From Pantoea endophytica (GTDB lineage Bacteria > Pseudomonadota > Gammaproteobacteria > Enterobacterales > Enterobacteriaceae): a stretch of 64,000 bases of DNA. Below are positions 9,293 to 18,200 of this stretch, piece by piece. The position numbers were made by a program, and so were the translations under genes. The first letter of the stretch is position 1. Every line of letters begins with the position of its first letter. The stretch spans positions 1 through 64,000 of the forward strand of contig NZ_PJRT01000025.1 in assembly GCF_002858935.1 (NCBI RefSeq). The letters are read 5' to 3'. The notes under the pieces were generated by a model. That model did not search any database. It saw only the letters and a list, made by a program, of their open reading frames with translations, and had not been told where the DNA came from.

Positions 9293-9312
9293 GCCTGTAT
9301 TTTTACACAGTA
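9293..9312. promoter_or_regulatory. LexA box of dinG
   Basis: On the minus strand the site reads TACTGTGTAAAAATACAGGC, containing CTGT-N8-ACAG exactly (9295-9310). It matches the LexA consensus and lies 23 bp before the dinG start, as expected for an SOS promoter; E. coli dinG is a known LexA target. Confidence 0.85.
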
Positions 9313-9323
9313 TTGGCGCAGCG

Positions 9324-10220
9324 TCAGCTTTCGCTGCTATTTTTTCGCGCTGGATTCAGAATTTCACGCATCGCGCGGATTAAGGTTTCACGCGCGCGCC
9401 CACGGCGGAACGCAAAAGAGAAAGGCGCGCGGAAGTGGAAATGGTGCGGCAGCAGGCGGCGCAGCGTGCCCTGCAGTTCCCCGCTGCGCGCGTAGTGTTC
9501 GGGTAAATAGCCAATGAAGCGGCCAGAGAGAATCAGCGTCAGCTGCGCTTCGATGCTCTCCACTGAGGCGTTGCTCTGGCGGAAGCCGCGCTTATTCAGC
9601 TCCTGCTGATTCCAGTAACGCCGCGTCACCATGCCGGTTTGCTGCACGGTGCGCACATCCGGATGACCCTCAGCCAGCGGATGTTGCGGGCTGCAATAGA
9701 GCCAATGCTGTTCTTCGTAAAGCGGAATAGTCACCAGATTGCTGGCGCGCAGCGGAAAGTGCCCAATCGCCAAATCGAGCCGATCCTCCAGCAACTGCTG
9801 CTGCAACTCATTGGGATCGCGCACGCTCAGATTAAAGAACACCGCCGGAAAGCGCTGATTAAAGCGGGCAATGGCAGCGGGCAGATCCAGCGTGCTATCG
9901 GTGACGGTGGCGTCCACCACGCCAAGCGAGAAAGTGCCGCCCTGCGCGCTTTTCAGCGTCTCTACCTGCTCCTGCCAACCCGCCAGCGTCGCCAGCATCT
10001 CCTGACTGTAGCGATAAAACTGCTCGCCTTTGCTGGTCAGGGTAAAGCCGCCGCGCCCGCGCTGACAGAGGATAAAACCGAGCTGGCTCTCGAGCTCGCT
10101 CATGTAGGCGCTGATGGCCGGCGTGGTCATGTTCAGCGCCTGCTGCGCGCGCGAATAGCCCTGATTTTCTACCACGCTGGCGAACACCTGCAGCAGTTTA
10201 AGATTGGGAAGCGTCTGCAC
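9324..10220 (-). CDS. LysR-family regulator (paralogue of the one at 19786)
   Basis: 298 aa with an N-terminal winged helix (about 1-60: LKLLQVFASVVENQGYSRAQ, TTPAISAYMSELESQLG) and a periplasmic-binding-like effector domain. GTG start at 10220 after AAGGAA. It is divergent from the ureohydrolase gene, with a 37 bp perfect-armed inverted repeat between them, so it most likely controls that gene pair. Near its C-terminus SGRFIGYLPEHYA is almost identical to TGHFIGYLPEHYA of the second LysR protein, marking the two as one subfamily. The inducer is unknown. Confidence 0.88.
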   Translation of the reverse strand: MQTLPNLKLLQVFASVVENQGYSRAQQALNMTTPAISAYMSELESQLGFILCQRGRGGFTLTSKGEQFYRYSQEMLATLAGWQEQVETLKSAQGGTFSLGVVDATVTDSTLDLPAAIARFNQRFPAVFFNLSVRDPNELQQQLLEDRLDLAIGHFPLRASNLVTIPLYEEQHWLYCSPQHPLAEGHPDVRTVQQTGMVTRRYWNQQELNKRGFRQSNASVESIEAQLTLILSGRFIGYLPEHYARSGELQGTLRRLLPHHFHFRAPFSFAFRRGRARETLIRAMREILNPARKNSSES

Positions 10221-10229
10221 CGATTTTCC

Positions 10230-10266
10230 TTCAGAGATTGCTGACTAAAGTTAAGTAATCTCTGAA
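10230..10266. promoter_or_regulatory. Inverted-repeat operator between LysR gene and ureohydrolase gene
   Basis: Perfect 10-bp arms TTCAGAGATT (10230-10239) and AATCTCTGAA (10257-10266) are separated by 17 bp. Spacing and divergent placement fit a LysR tetramer site. It starts 10 bp from the LysR GTG, so it overlaps that gene's leader and could give autorepression. Confidence 0.65.
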
Positions 10267-10344
10267 GTGATTATCAGCTGTCAAGGATTTTTCCGGCGCG
10301 CGGGCTGGGTAATGATGGGTTTTACCTGACTGAAGGAGTGCGTG

Positions 10345-11301
10345 ATGACCGATTTCCCCCAGCCGCAAGGCGGCAACGAAATGCCCCGTTTCGCCGGACG
10401 CGGCACCATGATGCGTTTACCCGCCGCTGAATCACCAGCCGATTTGGATGTGGCGTTCGTCGGCATTCCGCTGGATATCGGCACCTCGCAGCGCAGCGGT
10501 ACGCGCTATGGCCCACGCGCCATCCGCGCCGATTCAGTCATGATCCGACCCTACAACATGGCCACCGGCGCCGCGCCCTTTGATTCGCTGCGCGTCGGCG
10601 ATCTCGGTGATGTGCCGATCAACACTTACAGCCTGCTGAAATCAGTCGATATCATTGAAAACTATTATACCGAGCTGAATAACTGGCCGATTATCCCGTT
10701 AACGCTGGGCGGCGATCACACGCTGACGCTGCCGATTTTGCGCGCGCTGGCGAAGAAGCATGGGCCGATGGGGCTGATTCACATTGATGCCCACACCGAC
10801 ACCAACGACGAGATGTTTGGCGAGAAGATCGCGCATGGCACCACGTTCCGCCGCGCGGTGGAAGAGGGCCTGCTCGACTGCCAGCGCGTGGTGCAAATCG
10901 GGCAACGTGCGCAAGGCTACGCCGCCGATGATTTTCAGTGGGGCGTCGATCAGGGCTTCCATCTGGTGCCCGCCGAACAGTGCTGGTATCGCTCCATGAC
11001 GCCGCTGATGGCCGAGGTGCGCGCGCGTATCGGCGACGGCCCGGTGTATCTCTCTTACGACATCGACAGTTTCGATCCCGCGTGGGCACCCGGCACCGGC
11101 ACGCCGGAAGTGGGCGGTTTAACCTCGATGCAAGGGCTGGAGATCGTGCGCGGCTGTCGTGGACTCAATCTGGTGGGCGGCGATCTGGTGGAAGTCTCGC
11201 CGCCGTACGACATCAGCGGTATGACCTCGCAGCTGGCGGCCAATATCCTTTATGAGATGCTGTGCGTGTTGCCCGGCGTCCGTTACACAGAGAACAAGTG
11301 A
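10345..11301 (+). CDS. Arginase-superfamily ureohydrolase (guanidinobutyrase/guanidinopropionase-like)
   Basis: Mn-dependent hydrolase releasing urea from a guanidino compound. All metal ligands are present: GGDH (122-125), IDAHTD (147-152, Asp148, His150, Asp152), and SYDIDSFDP with Asp239 and Asp241. SGTRYGPRAIR and the long SSA-type loop PYNMATGAAPFD resemble 4-guanidinobutyrase or 3-guanidinopropionase more than agmatinase. HutG belongs to the same superfamily, but these loops argue against it. 318 aa. ATG at 10345 is 6 nt from GAAGGAG; a GTG at 10342 is too close. Its stop overlaps the next start (TGATG), so the two are co-translated. Confidence 0.83.
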   Translation: MTDFPQPQGGNEMPRFAGRGTMMRLPAAESPADLDVAFVGIPLDIGTSQRSGTRYGPRAIRADSVMIRPYNMATGAAPFDSLRVGDLGDVPINTYSLLKSVDIIENYYTELNNWPIIPLTLGGDHTLTLPILRALAKKHGPMGLIHIDAHTDTNDEMFGEKIAHGTTFRRAVEEGLLDCQRVVQIGQRAQGYAADDFQWGVDQGFHLVPAEQCWYRSMTPLMAEVRARIGDGPVYLSYDIDSFDPAWAPGTGTPEVGGLTSMQGLEIVRGCRGLNLVGGDLVEVSPPYDISGMTSQLAANILYEMLCVLPGVRYTENK

Positions 11302-12386
11302 TGACACAACAAAATCTGGTTTTCCCGGCGCGCGTGCTGCGCGGTGCGGGCGTGATCAACCAATTAGGCGCGATCTGCGCCGGACTGGGACAGCGTGCGC
11401 TGCTGATTGGCGGCCATCAGGCGTTGCAGGCAGTAGAAGCGCAGGTTCGCGCGCAGCTGCTGGCGGCCAACGTCACGCTGTTAGCTCAAGAGTGGTTTGG
11501 CGGTGAAACCTCGATCAATCAGATCAATCGTCTGGCGGCGATGGCCAGCGAGCTGCACGCTGAGGTGCTAATTGGCGTGGGCGGCGGTAAATCGCTGGAT
11601 ACGGTGAAAGCGGTAGGCGCACAGATTGGCGTGCCGGTGATCACGCTGCCAACCATCGCCGCCACCTGTTCCGCGGTGACGCCGCTGAGTATTCGCTATG
11701 ACGATAACGGCAATTTCTTCGACATCTTCCCGCTGCCGCAGGCACCGGCGGCGGTGATCATTGACAGCGAGCTGCTGGCTAAAGCGCCTGCCCGCTGGCT
11801 GGCCGCCGGGCTGGGCGATACGCTGGCGAAGTGGTACGAGTTCCGCGCGGTCAGCGCACGTCATCCGGCACGCGAGGGCAATGCGCTCTCGTCACTGGCG
11901 CACAGCCAGATCTGTTATGACGTAATTGGTGAACATGGACCGGCAGCCTATGCCGCAGTGCTGCGTGGTGAGAGCAGCGCGTCGCTCGATCAGGTGCTGG
12001 ATGCGATCTTCACCTGGGCGGGATTAACCTCGCTAATGAGCAACGGCGCACACGCGGCGGCTTCGCATGCGATTTATGAAGGCTTTACCTTCTGCGATAA
12101 AACCCGCGAGTTTGGGCACGGCTTGCTGGTCGGCTTTGGCAATCTCTGTTTGCTGGCGCTGGAGAACCGCACCGATGAGGAAGTGCTGGATGAGATGCGC
12201 CTGGCGCGCGATTGCGGCGTGCCGCTGACGCTGAGCGAGATTGCCGAGCTGGATGAAAGTGAGCTGGCGCTGATTGTGCGCGAATCGGTGCATGCGCCGG
12301 ATATGGAGAACATGGCCGAAACGGTGACCGAAGCGCGCTTGCTGGCAGCGATAGCGCGGATTGAGGGGTTAGCAGGCAGGGTTTAG
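11301..12386 (+). CDS. Iron-containing alcohol dehydrogenase family protein, HcxA/YbdH-like
   Basis: 361 aa, the length of E. coli YbdH/HcxA (362), an NADPH-dependent 2-oxo acid reductase. Shared elements: GVGGGKSLDT (NAD(P)-binding loop), PTIAATCSAVTPLS, and GLGDTLAKWYE with metal-ligand His residues later (HAAASHAIYEG, EFGHGLL). Glycerol dehydrogenase is the other near relative. The start overlaps the ureohydrolase stop by one base, so both act in one pathway, perhaps on a guanidino-oxo or hydroxy acid; this last step is inference. The frame is open 13 codons further upstream, inside the preceding gene. Confidence 0.8.
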   Translation: MTQQNLVFPARVLRGAGVINQLGAICAGLGQRALLIGGHQALQAVEAQVRAQLLAANVTLLAQEWFGGETSINQINRLAAMASELHAEVLIGVGGGKSLDTVKAVGAQIGVPVITLPTIAATCSAVTPLSIRYDDNGNFFDIFPLPQAPAAVIIDSELLAKAPARWLAAGLGDTLAKWYEFRAVSARHPAREGNALSSLAHSQICYDVIGEHGPAAYAAVLRGESSASLDQVLDAIFTWAGLTSLMSNGAHAAASHAIYEGFTFCDKTREFGHGLLVGFGNLCLLALENRTDEEVLDEMRLARDCGVPLTLSEIAELDESELALIVRESVHAPDMENMAETVTEARLLAAIARIEGLAGRV

Positions 12387-12415
12387 TTTGTGCTCGCTGT
12401 GGTGTGAATGTGCAC

Positions 12416-12541
12416 GCTGTCCCCCATCCCGGCCTTCCCCCATAAATGGGGGAAGGAGACGCTGCCACATGCAGCTCCCAACTCACATATAGCAGCATCT
12501 TCCTCCCCCATTTATGGGGGAGGACCGAGGAGGGGGACAGC
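12416..12541. repeat. REPIN-like double hairpin repeat, copy 1
   Basis: 126 bp. Two REP-like units in inverted order: unit 1 starts GCTGTCCCCC and holds a hairpin CCTTCCCCCA-TAAA-TGGGGGAAGG split over 12433-12456; unit 2, read on the other strand, starts GCTGTCCCCC too and holds TCCTCCCCCAT...ATGGGGGAGGA. The ends of the first inner parts read GCTGCC in both. Copy 2 is at 20846-20972 in the same orientation. Confidence 0.85.
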
Positions 12542-12600
12542 GTGCACCTACCGAGGAGGGGGACAGCGTGCACCTACCAACGGGACAGCGAGCACACACC
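12525..12600 (+). repeat. 26-bp tandem duplication at the edge of the double hairpin
   Basis: 12525-12550 and 12551-12576 are identical 26-mers beginning CCGAGGAGGGGGACAGCG. A degenerate third copy (GGGACAGCGAGCACAC) fills 12583-12598. It is the REP tail amplified in tandem. Confidence 0.85.
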
Positions 12601-12613
12601 AAAAAGGAAAAAA

Positions 12614-13975
12614 TCACCCAATCCCCAACAACCCCACCACTTCCCGCACATCCGCCACTTCATCCAGCTCCAGACACACCGCCTCGAGCTGTTCGACCTG
12701 CTCCAGCGGCAATACGCGCGCGGCCAAACTGCGGTATTTCGCCAGCAAGGCATCCAGCGTGAGCGGATTGGTTGGCGCGCCTGACGGCACCGGCACACGC
12801 TGCTGCCACTGCGCGCCCTGCCCGGTTTCCAGCCGCACCCACGGCTCGTCGTCGCGGCTCTGCTGCTCATCGATCACCAGCTCAATACGTGCCAGCAACG
12901 CTTCCACATCGGGATGCAGGCGCTTGGCGTCGTCATAACTGGCCAGCTCCGCCGAGCCGTACAGTGCGCGCGCCGCCAGCGCATACGGCAGGCTCATCTG
13001 CGCCGCCGCCAGGCTGTGTAACTCGCGTCCGCCGCACATCTCCAGCAGGAACGGATTAACGCCTACCACGATGCGCGCAATCTGCTCTACCCGCACATCA
13101 TGCTGTTGCAGCAGAATACCCAGCGCATCAATGGCCGCGTGGGTGCCACGGCACGAAGCGTAAGGTTTGATCGAGCAGCGCGCCAGCTTCCACACCTCGC
13201 CGAGATCGGCCGTCAAGGCCTGCGGCTGCTGGGTTTCCGCCGCTAAGGTTTGCAGGAAGCCGCCCCAGCGCGGTTCAAACACCGCTGAAGGGCCGCTGAT
13301 ACCGCGTTGTGCCAGCAGCGCGGCCTGTACGCCGCCTTCTGCTGCGCGCGCGGCATGCAGTTTTTTGGTGTGCGATCCGTCGTGAATAAAGCCCCACAAA
13401 CCGCCGCTGAAGCTGGCGGCAATGCCCAGCGCAGACGCACACTGCGCGCGGTCGAGCTGCAGCAGCGAACAGACCGCCGCCGCCGCACCAAACACCCCGC
13501 AGCTGGCGGTAGAGTGCCAGCCCGCGCCGTTGTGCGCCGAGTAACCGCCGCAGGCTTCTAACACGCGGCGGCCGACGTCATAGCCGATCACCATCGCCAC
13601 CAGCAGCGCTTGCCCGTCCACCGGCTGCGTCGCCAGCGGCAAAGCCGCCAGCAGCGCCGGGATCACCACCGCACCGGAGTGATCGCAGCCGCCGGTATCG
13701 TCGAGTTCATACATGTGCGCCGCCACGCCGTTCAGCCACGCCGCCTGACGCGGACTGGCCTGCTGCGCGCTGCCCCAAATCTGCGCCTGTTCGCGGCCAC
13801 CTTCGGCCTGCACCAGCGCCAGACACTCGCGCCAGATCGGACTGTCGCAGCCCGCCAGCGAAGCACCGAGCGTATCAAGCAGATGGCGTTTCGCCTGCTC
13901 CACCAGCGGTTCAGGCAGTTGTGCAAAACGCGTCCCGGCGATAAAGGCCGCCAGTTGATTAAGCGAGTTCGCCAT
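12614..13975 (-). CDS. MmgE/PrpD family protein
   Basis: 453 aa, usual for MmgE/PrpD (450-480). The family includes 2-methylcitrate dehydratase, cis-aconitate decarboxylase and iminodisuccinate epimerase; all act on di- or tricarboxylates. Visible: ELDDTGGCDHSGAVVIPALLA (His near residue 95), GYDVGRRVLEACGG, GWHSTASCGVFGAAAA, and SIKPYASCRGTHAAIDAL. ATG at 13975 is preceded by GGAGGTG. It overlaps the preceding deacetylase-like gene by 17 bp and is the last gene of the operon that starts at 19628. Substrate not known; epimerase or dehydratase of an aminopolycarboxylate is an inference from the ArgH-like partner. Confidence 0.85.
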   Translation of the reverse strand: MANSLNQLAAFIAGTRFAQLPEPLVEQAKRHLLDTLGASLAGCDSPIWRECLALVQAEGGREQAQIWGSAQQASPRQAAWLNGVAAHMYELDDTGGCDHSGAVVIPALLAALPLATQPVDGQALLVAMVIGYDVGRRVLEACGGYSAHNGAGWHSTASCGVFGAAAAVCSLLQLDRAQCASALGIAASFSGGLWGFIHDGSHTKKLHAARAAEGGVQAALLAQRGISGPSAVFEPRWGGFLQTLAAETQQPQALTADLGEVWKLARCSIKPYASCRGTHAAIDALGILLQQHDVRVEQIARIVVGVNPFLLEMCGGRELHSLAAAQMSLPYALAARALYGSAELASYDDAKRLHPDVEALLARIELVIDEQQSRDDEPWVRLETGQGAQWQQRVPVPSGAPTNPLTLDALLAKYRSLAARVLPLEQVEQLEAVCLELDEVADVREVVGLLGIG

Positions 13976-14846
13976 GCGCACCTCCAGTGATGCGGGTAAA
14001 CACCTCCGCCGGATGGCAGAAATCGTTATCCGGCTGCGTCTGCCAGTGCGCCGCCGCCTGCTCAGCGGTGGCGATCCACACATTGTGCTGTTGCAGCATG
14101 TCGAGCAGCGCCCGCAACAAACCAATGCGTCCGGCGGTGCCGATGATTTCCGGATGCAGTCGCAGCAAGTAGCACAGGCCAAAGCGGTGGAAGCCGTGGA
14201 AATCCTGCGTCATATTCGCCAGGGTTTCGCCATACGGCGCGATGCGCGATTGTCCCGGCGGAATAGCCGGGCTGAGGTTAAAGGCGAAGTACGGCTCATC
14301 TTCCAGCGTGTAGTGCATCGGCAATTCCACCAAGCGCGTACCGGGATGGAAATACGGCAAATCGTCGCCGCGCCAGCTCGATGACCATTGAATGCCGCGT
14401 GCGATCAACGCCTGCGCCAGTCCCGGTTTCCACTGCCCGGCGGGCGTGCGGAACCCCGTGATTTTGCGTCCGGTTATCTGCGCCAGTTTTTCGCAGCCGC
14501 GCGTCACGCTGGCGATCTGCTGCTCCAGCGTCAGCAGCGAGAAATCTTCGTGGGTATCGCCGCTGCAGGCGATTTCATGGCCGCCGGTCACGATGCGCTG
14601 CACCAGTTCCGGCTGCTGTTCGGCGACAATCGCGGGCATACACCAGCTGGCTTTGAGCTTCTTTTCTGCCAGCAGCGCCAGCAAGCGATCGACGCCGCGC
14701 AGTGTGCCGTAGCGCCACACCGACAGCGTTTTATCGCGCCCCGCCACTGCCGGAGCCTGAGTGAGAATGCCGTGAATATCGTTGAAATCGATGGTGAGGA
14801 TCGCCGCCGACTGGAAACCCAGCGGCCAGCGTGAAGGTTCAGTCAT
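13959..14846 (-). CDS. CE4/NodB-fold hydrolase (polysaccharide deacetylase family), paralogue 2
   Basis: 295 aa. NodB-type motifs are recognisable but altered: TIDFND in place of TFDDG, GHEIACSGDTHED in place of the H-x3-H metal motif, GFRTPAGQWKPG as motif 3. There is no signal peptide, so it acts in the cytoplasm, unlike sugar deacetylases that remodel the envelope. Cytoplasmic members of this group include PuuE-type allantoinase and cyclic imide hydrolase, which open cyclic amides. ATG at 14846 overlaps the end of the upstream paralogue by 8 bp. The tandem pair might form a hetero-oligomer or act on successive substrates. Confidence 0.8.
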   Translation of the reverse strand: MTEPSRWPLGFQSAAILTIDFNDIHGILTQAPAVAGRDKTLSVWRYGTLRGVDRLLALLAEKKLKASWCMPAIVAEQQPELVQRIVTGGHEIACSGDTHEDFSLLTLEQQIASVTRGCEKLAQITGRKITGFRTPAGQWKPGLAQALIARGIQWSSSWRGDDLPYFHPGTRLVELPMHYTLEDEPYFAFNLSPAIPPGQSRIAPYGETLANMTQDFHGFHRFGLCYLLRLHPEIIGTAGRIGLLRALLDMLQQHNVWIATAEQAAAHWQTQPDNDFCHPAEVFTRITGGAHGELA

Positions 14847-15684
14847 GCTGTTGCTCCTGCAAATACCACTGCGCCACCGCGTCGCAGCGCGCAAACCAAA
14901 CGTCATCGCGCGCCGTCATATGTGCAAACAGCTGTTCCAGCAGCAGCAAGCGTCCCGGCTGGCCGGAGATTTTCGGGTGGAACAGCGTGGTGAGGCACAA
15001 GCCTTCATCCATCGCGCCATCGAACTCGCGCTGCCAGTTATCACGCGTGTGCGCATAGCTGGCGATGCGGTCGCCACCTTTGGGGAAGTCGGGCTGGCGC
15101 GTGTAGGCCAGCGAGGCGTAATCATCCATCTCCCACTTACCGGGGATCTCCACCAGCGGCGTATGGCCCGCCACCGGAATGCTGTAGGGGCGATCGTCGC
15201 CGCGCATGCTGCTGGAGTAGATCACGCCCGCGTCACGCAGGATTTGTGGCGTTTCCGCATGCCAGTCGCCCGACGGCGTACGAAAACCGCAGGCGGTGAT
15301 GCCCAGATGTTGGTGAAAGACTTCAGCGGATTTCGCCATGACTGCACGCTGTTCATCCGGTGAAATCGCCCAAAAGGATTCGTGGCGATAGCCGTGATAG
15401 GCCACTTCGTGGCCCTGTTCGATAATCGCCTGACACTGCTGCGGCCACTGCTCCACCACCCACGCCGGCACAAAGAAGGTGGCGGGAAGGTGGAAGGCGC
15501 GCAGCAGGTCAAGCAGACGCCCGAGCGCGCGGTACGGCCCGTAAGCCCCAAAGGTAAAATACTCTGGCGTTGACCACAGGCTGCCATTCAGCATGGCATC
15601 GCCGGTGGGACCGTCGAGGTCAAACGCCAGCGCCATACAGCCGCGTTTACCCTGCGGCCAGCGCACTGCGCCCGGTTGTTGCAT
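14839..15684 (-). CDS. CE4/NodB-fold hydrolase (polysaccharide deacetylase family), paralogue 1
   Basis: 281 aa, same fold as its neighbour. Motifs: ALAFDLDGPTGDAM (motif 1), GHEVAYHGYRHESF (metal His pair, intact here), CGFRTPSGDWHAET (motif 3), TLFHPKISGQPGRL near the end. No signal peptide. ATG at 15684 follows AAGGAG with 7 nt spacing; longer frame upstream runs into the binding-protein gene and is rejected. Because the His pair is intact here but changed in paralogue 2, this copy is the safer candidate for metal-dependent amide or imide hydrolysis. Confidence 0.82.
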   Translation of the reverse strand: MQQPGAVRWPQGKRGCMALAFDLDGPTGDAMLNGSLWSTPEYFTFGAYGPYRALGRLLDLLRAFHLPATFFVPAWVVEQWPQQCQAIIEQGHEVAYHGYRHESFWAISPDEQRAVMAKSAEVFHQHLGITACGFRTPSGDWHAETPQILRDAGVIYSSSMRGDDRPYSIPVAGHTPLVEIPGKWEMDDYASLAYTRQPDFPKGGDRIASYAHTRDNWQREFDGAMDEGLCLTTLFHPKISGQPGRLLLLEQLFAHMTARDDVWFARCDAVAQWYLQEQQHD

Positions 15685-15695
15685 CTGCGCGCTCC

Positions 15696-16517
15696 TTAGC
15701 CCTGGTTGACGGTCGCCTTCGCCACGCCGTTGTCTGCCAGACCCCATTTGCCGAGGATTTTCTGGTAAGTGCCATCGGCAATCATCGCGTCGATAGCCGC
15801 CTGAATCGCGGTGGTCAGCTCGCCCGCATCTTTACCAATCGCCATGCCGGTGTACTGGAAGGAGAAGGCTTTATCGAGCGCCTTATATTTGCCCTTTTCC
15901 AGATCCATGATGTACGGCAGCGTTTCACTGCCCTGCACCACGCCATCCAGACGGTTCTGACGCAGCTGGGTGCGCGCATCGGCGGTGCCTTCAGCACCTA
16001 CCACAATGATCGCCGGCTTACCGGCCGCTTCACAGTGCGCTTTTGACCAGTTGGCAATCTCCTGCGGGAAGGTGGTGCGACGGCTGGTACCGACTTTCTT
16101 ACCGCACAGATCCATCGCGCTGTTGATGTCGCTGCGCGCGGATTGGGTGTAGAACTGCGGGCCGGTTTTGAAGTAATCGATAAAGTTCACCACCTGCTGA
16201 CGCTCTTTGGTGTCCGTCATGCCGGACATCACCAGATCGACGCGCTTGGTCACCACCGCGTTCACCATCTGTTCGAAGGCGATCTCCTGCCAGTTGATCT
16301 TCACGCCGAGCTTTTCGCCAATCGCCTGGCCGAGGTCGTAGTCCACGCCGGTCAGCTGGTTGGTCGCCGGATCTTTAAAATCCATTGGCGGATAGTTCGG
16401 CATGATCGCTACCGTCAGCCCTTTCTCTTTGATCGCCGCGGGTACGGCGATGTCTGCCCAGGCAGAGGATTGCAGCAGCAGCGCGGCACTGATGGCACTC
16501 AATAACAGCTTTTTCAT
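15696..16517 (-). CDS. Polar amino acid ABC transporter, periplasmic binding protein
   Basis: Family 3 solute-binding protein (PAAT type). Cleavable signal peptide MKKLLLSAISAALLLQSSAWA, then the bilobed domain with MPNYPPMDF, GVDYDLGQAIGEKLGVKINWQ and DLVMSGMTDTKERQQVVNFIDY, all typical. 273 aa. The ATG at 16517 is used rather than the GTG two codons before because of GGGGTG spacing. The ligand is likely a charged amino-acid-like molecule, to be fed to the downstream enzymes. Gene order binding protein after ATPase and permease in one operon. Confidence 0.9.
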   Translation of the reverse strand: MKKLLLSAISAALLLQSSAWADIAVPAAIKEKGLTVAIMPNYPPMDFKDPATNQLTGVDYDLGQAIGEKLGVKINWQEIAFEQMVNAVVTKRVDLVMSGMTDTKERQQVVNFIDYFKTGPQFYTQSARSDINSAMDLCGKKVGTSRRTTFPQEIANWSKAHCEAAGKPAIIVVGAEGTADARTQLRQNRLDGVVQGSETLPYIMDLEKGKYKALDKAFSFQYTGMAIGKDAGELTTAIQAAIDAMIADGTYQKILGKWGLADNGVAKATVNQG

Positions 16518-16534
16518 ATTCACCCCGGTAATGT

Positions 16535-17299
16535 TTAAAGAAGAATCGCGTTAATAAAGTTTTTCATCCGTGGATTTTGCGGGTTCAGCAGAATGTCTTC
16601 CGGTGCGCCCTGCTCGATAATCCGTCCCTCGTCCATAAACACCACCTGATTGGCCACCTCACGGGCAAAGCCCATTTCGTGCGTGACCACCAGCATGGTG
16701 GTGCCCTCTTTTGCCAGCTGACGCATCACCGCCAGCACTTCGCCCACCATCTCCGGATCCAGCGCCGAGGTGGGTTCGTCAAACAGCATCAGTTTGGGTT
16801 TCATCGCCAGCGCACGAGCAATCGCCACGCGCTGCTGCTGGCCGCCGGAGAGCGACTGCGGATAGTCGTGCGCTTTGTGCGCCAGACCCACGCGATCGAG
16901 CAGCGCCATCGCCTCTTCGCTGGCTTCGCGCCTTGGGCGCAGCAGCACGCGACACGGCCCTTCGATGATGTTCTCCAGCGCGGTTTTGTGTGGGAACAGG
17001 TTAAAACGCTGGAATACCATGCCGGTTTGCAGGCGCTGGCGCGCAATCTGTTTGTCGCTCAGCGCATGCAGTTTGTTACCGGCGATGCGATAGCCCGCCA
17101 GCTCGTTGTCGACCCAAATTCCGCCTTTATCGACCTTCTCCAGCTGGTTAATGCAGCGCAAAAAGGTGCTTTTGCCGGAACCGGATGGGCCGAGGATGCA
17201 CATCACCTCGCCGTAGTTCACTTCGAGGCTGACATCCTTCAGGGCGTGGAACTGGTCGAAATATTTGTTCACCTTGACGGCGCGCACGATGTTTCTCAT
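16535..17299 (-). CDS. Polar amino acid ABC transporter, ATPase
   Basis: 254 aa. Walker [10 protein letters not shown] at 37-45, signature [16 protein letters not shown], Walker [16 protein letters not shown]-loop VTHEMGFA. It belongs to the GlnQ/HisP group. The frame is open 30 codons further upstream, but [10 protein letters not shown] at 17299 follows AGGAG and fits family length. It sits 13 bp after the permease gene and 17 bp before the binding-protein gene in the same transcript. Confidence 0.92.
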   Translation of the reverse strand: MRNIVRAVKVNKYFDQFHALKDVSLEVNYGEVMCILGPSGSGKSTFLRCINQLEKVDKGGIWVDNELAGYRIAGNKLHALSDKQIARQRLQTGMVFQRFNLFPHKTALENIIEGPCRVLLRPRREASEEAMALLDRVGLAHKAHDYPQSLSGGQQQRVAIARALAMKPKLMLFDEPTSALDPEMVGEVLAVMRQLAKEGTTMLVVTHEMGFAREVANQVVFMDEGRIIEQGAPEDILLNPQNPRMKNFINAILL

Positions 17300-17312
17300 G
17301 TTGGGCTCCTGA

Positions 17313-18191
17313 TTACTGACGCTGACGATGGCCGCGTGAGAAGTAACGTTCCAGTCGGCTCTGTCCAAACGACAACACCGTGACCACAATCAGGTACCAA
17401 ATGCCTGCCACGAACAGCAGTTCCATGACGCGCGCGTTGGCGAAGTAGATGGTTTGCGTGTTGTAGAGCAGTTCCGAGTACTGAATCATGCTGGCGAGAC
17501 TGGTGGTTTTGATCATGCTGATAAATTCGTTGCCGACCGGCGGCAGAATCACGCGCATCGCCTGCGGCAGAATGATGCGCTGCAGCGCCTGCAGACGCGG
17601 CATGCCGATGGCTTTCGCCGCTTCGTATTGCCCGGTATCCACTGATAGCAAGCCCGCGCGCACCACTTCCGAGGTGTACGCGCCCTGATTGATGCTCAAA
17701 CCGAGCAGCGCGGCGAGGAACGGCGTCATGATGGTGACGGTTTGCACGCTGAACACGCCGGGAATGCTGATGGTGGGAAACACCAGCGCGAGGTTGAACC
17801 ACAGCAGCAGCTGCAGAATCAGCGGCGTACCGCGAAAAATCCACGCGTAGCCCACGGCGATGTAGTGCAGCACCGGATTCGGCGACATGTACATGATGGC
17901 GGTGATGACGCCAAACAGTACGCCGAGCCCCATCGCCAGCACCGACATGATCAGCGTGTTGACCACGCCGTTGAGAATCGCCTGGGCGGTAAAGAACTGG
18001 CCGACAAACGACCATTCGATATTGCCGTGCGCAAAGGCGTTTACCAGCAGCGCCAGCAGCAGCAGAATCACCGCCGACGCGGTGATACGGCCGTAGTAAC
18101 GGCGCGGCACCACTTGGTAACGATCGAGATCGTAATGCGTCTGCTCGCGGCTGTTGTTCAAACCCGGCTCAATCGGCGTTGATTGCGACAT
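17313..18191 (-). CDS. Polar amino acid ABC transporter, permease
   Basis: 292 aa inner-membrane permease of the HisMQ type, longer than most (220-250) owing to a hydrophilic N-terminal tail of about 35 residues before the first membrane helix ([19 protein letters not shown]). The EAA-type loop is [23 protein letters not shown] single permease gene suggests a homodimer. ATG at 18191 follows GAGGAG. Lies 9 bp after the ArgH-like gene, so the lyase and transporter are made together. Confidence 0.9.
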   Translation of the reverse strand: MSQSTPIEPGLNNSREQTHYDLDRYQVVPRRYYGRITASAVILLLLALLVNAFAHGNIEWSFVGQFFTAQAILNGVVNTLIMSVLAMGLGVLFGVITAIMYMSPNPVLHYIAVGYAWIFRGTPLILQLLLWFNLALVFPTISIPGVFSVQTVTIMTPFLAALLGLSINQGAYTSEVVRAGLLSVDTGQYEAAKAIGMPRLQALQRIILPQAMRVILPPVGNEFISMIKTTSLASMIQYSELLYNTQTIYFANARVMELLFVAGIWYLIVVTVLSFGQSRLERYFSRGHRQRQ

Positions 18192-18200
18192 AAGTTCTCC

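Noticed and set aside
10345..11301. Ureohydrolase as HutG (formimidoylglutamase)
   Set aside because: Same superfamily and near the hut genes, but the loops SGTRYGPRAIR and PYNMATGAAPFD and the co-translated dehydrogenase fit a guanidino-acid ureohydrolase better.
17296..18015. 239-codon minus-strand frame overlapping the ABC permease gene in another frame
   Set aside because: His- and Arg-rich translation without hydrophobic pattern; the permease frame on the same strand is clearly the coding one.
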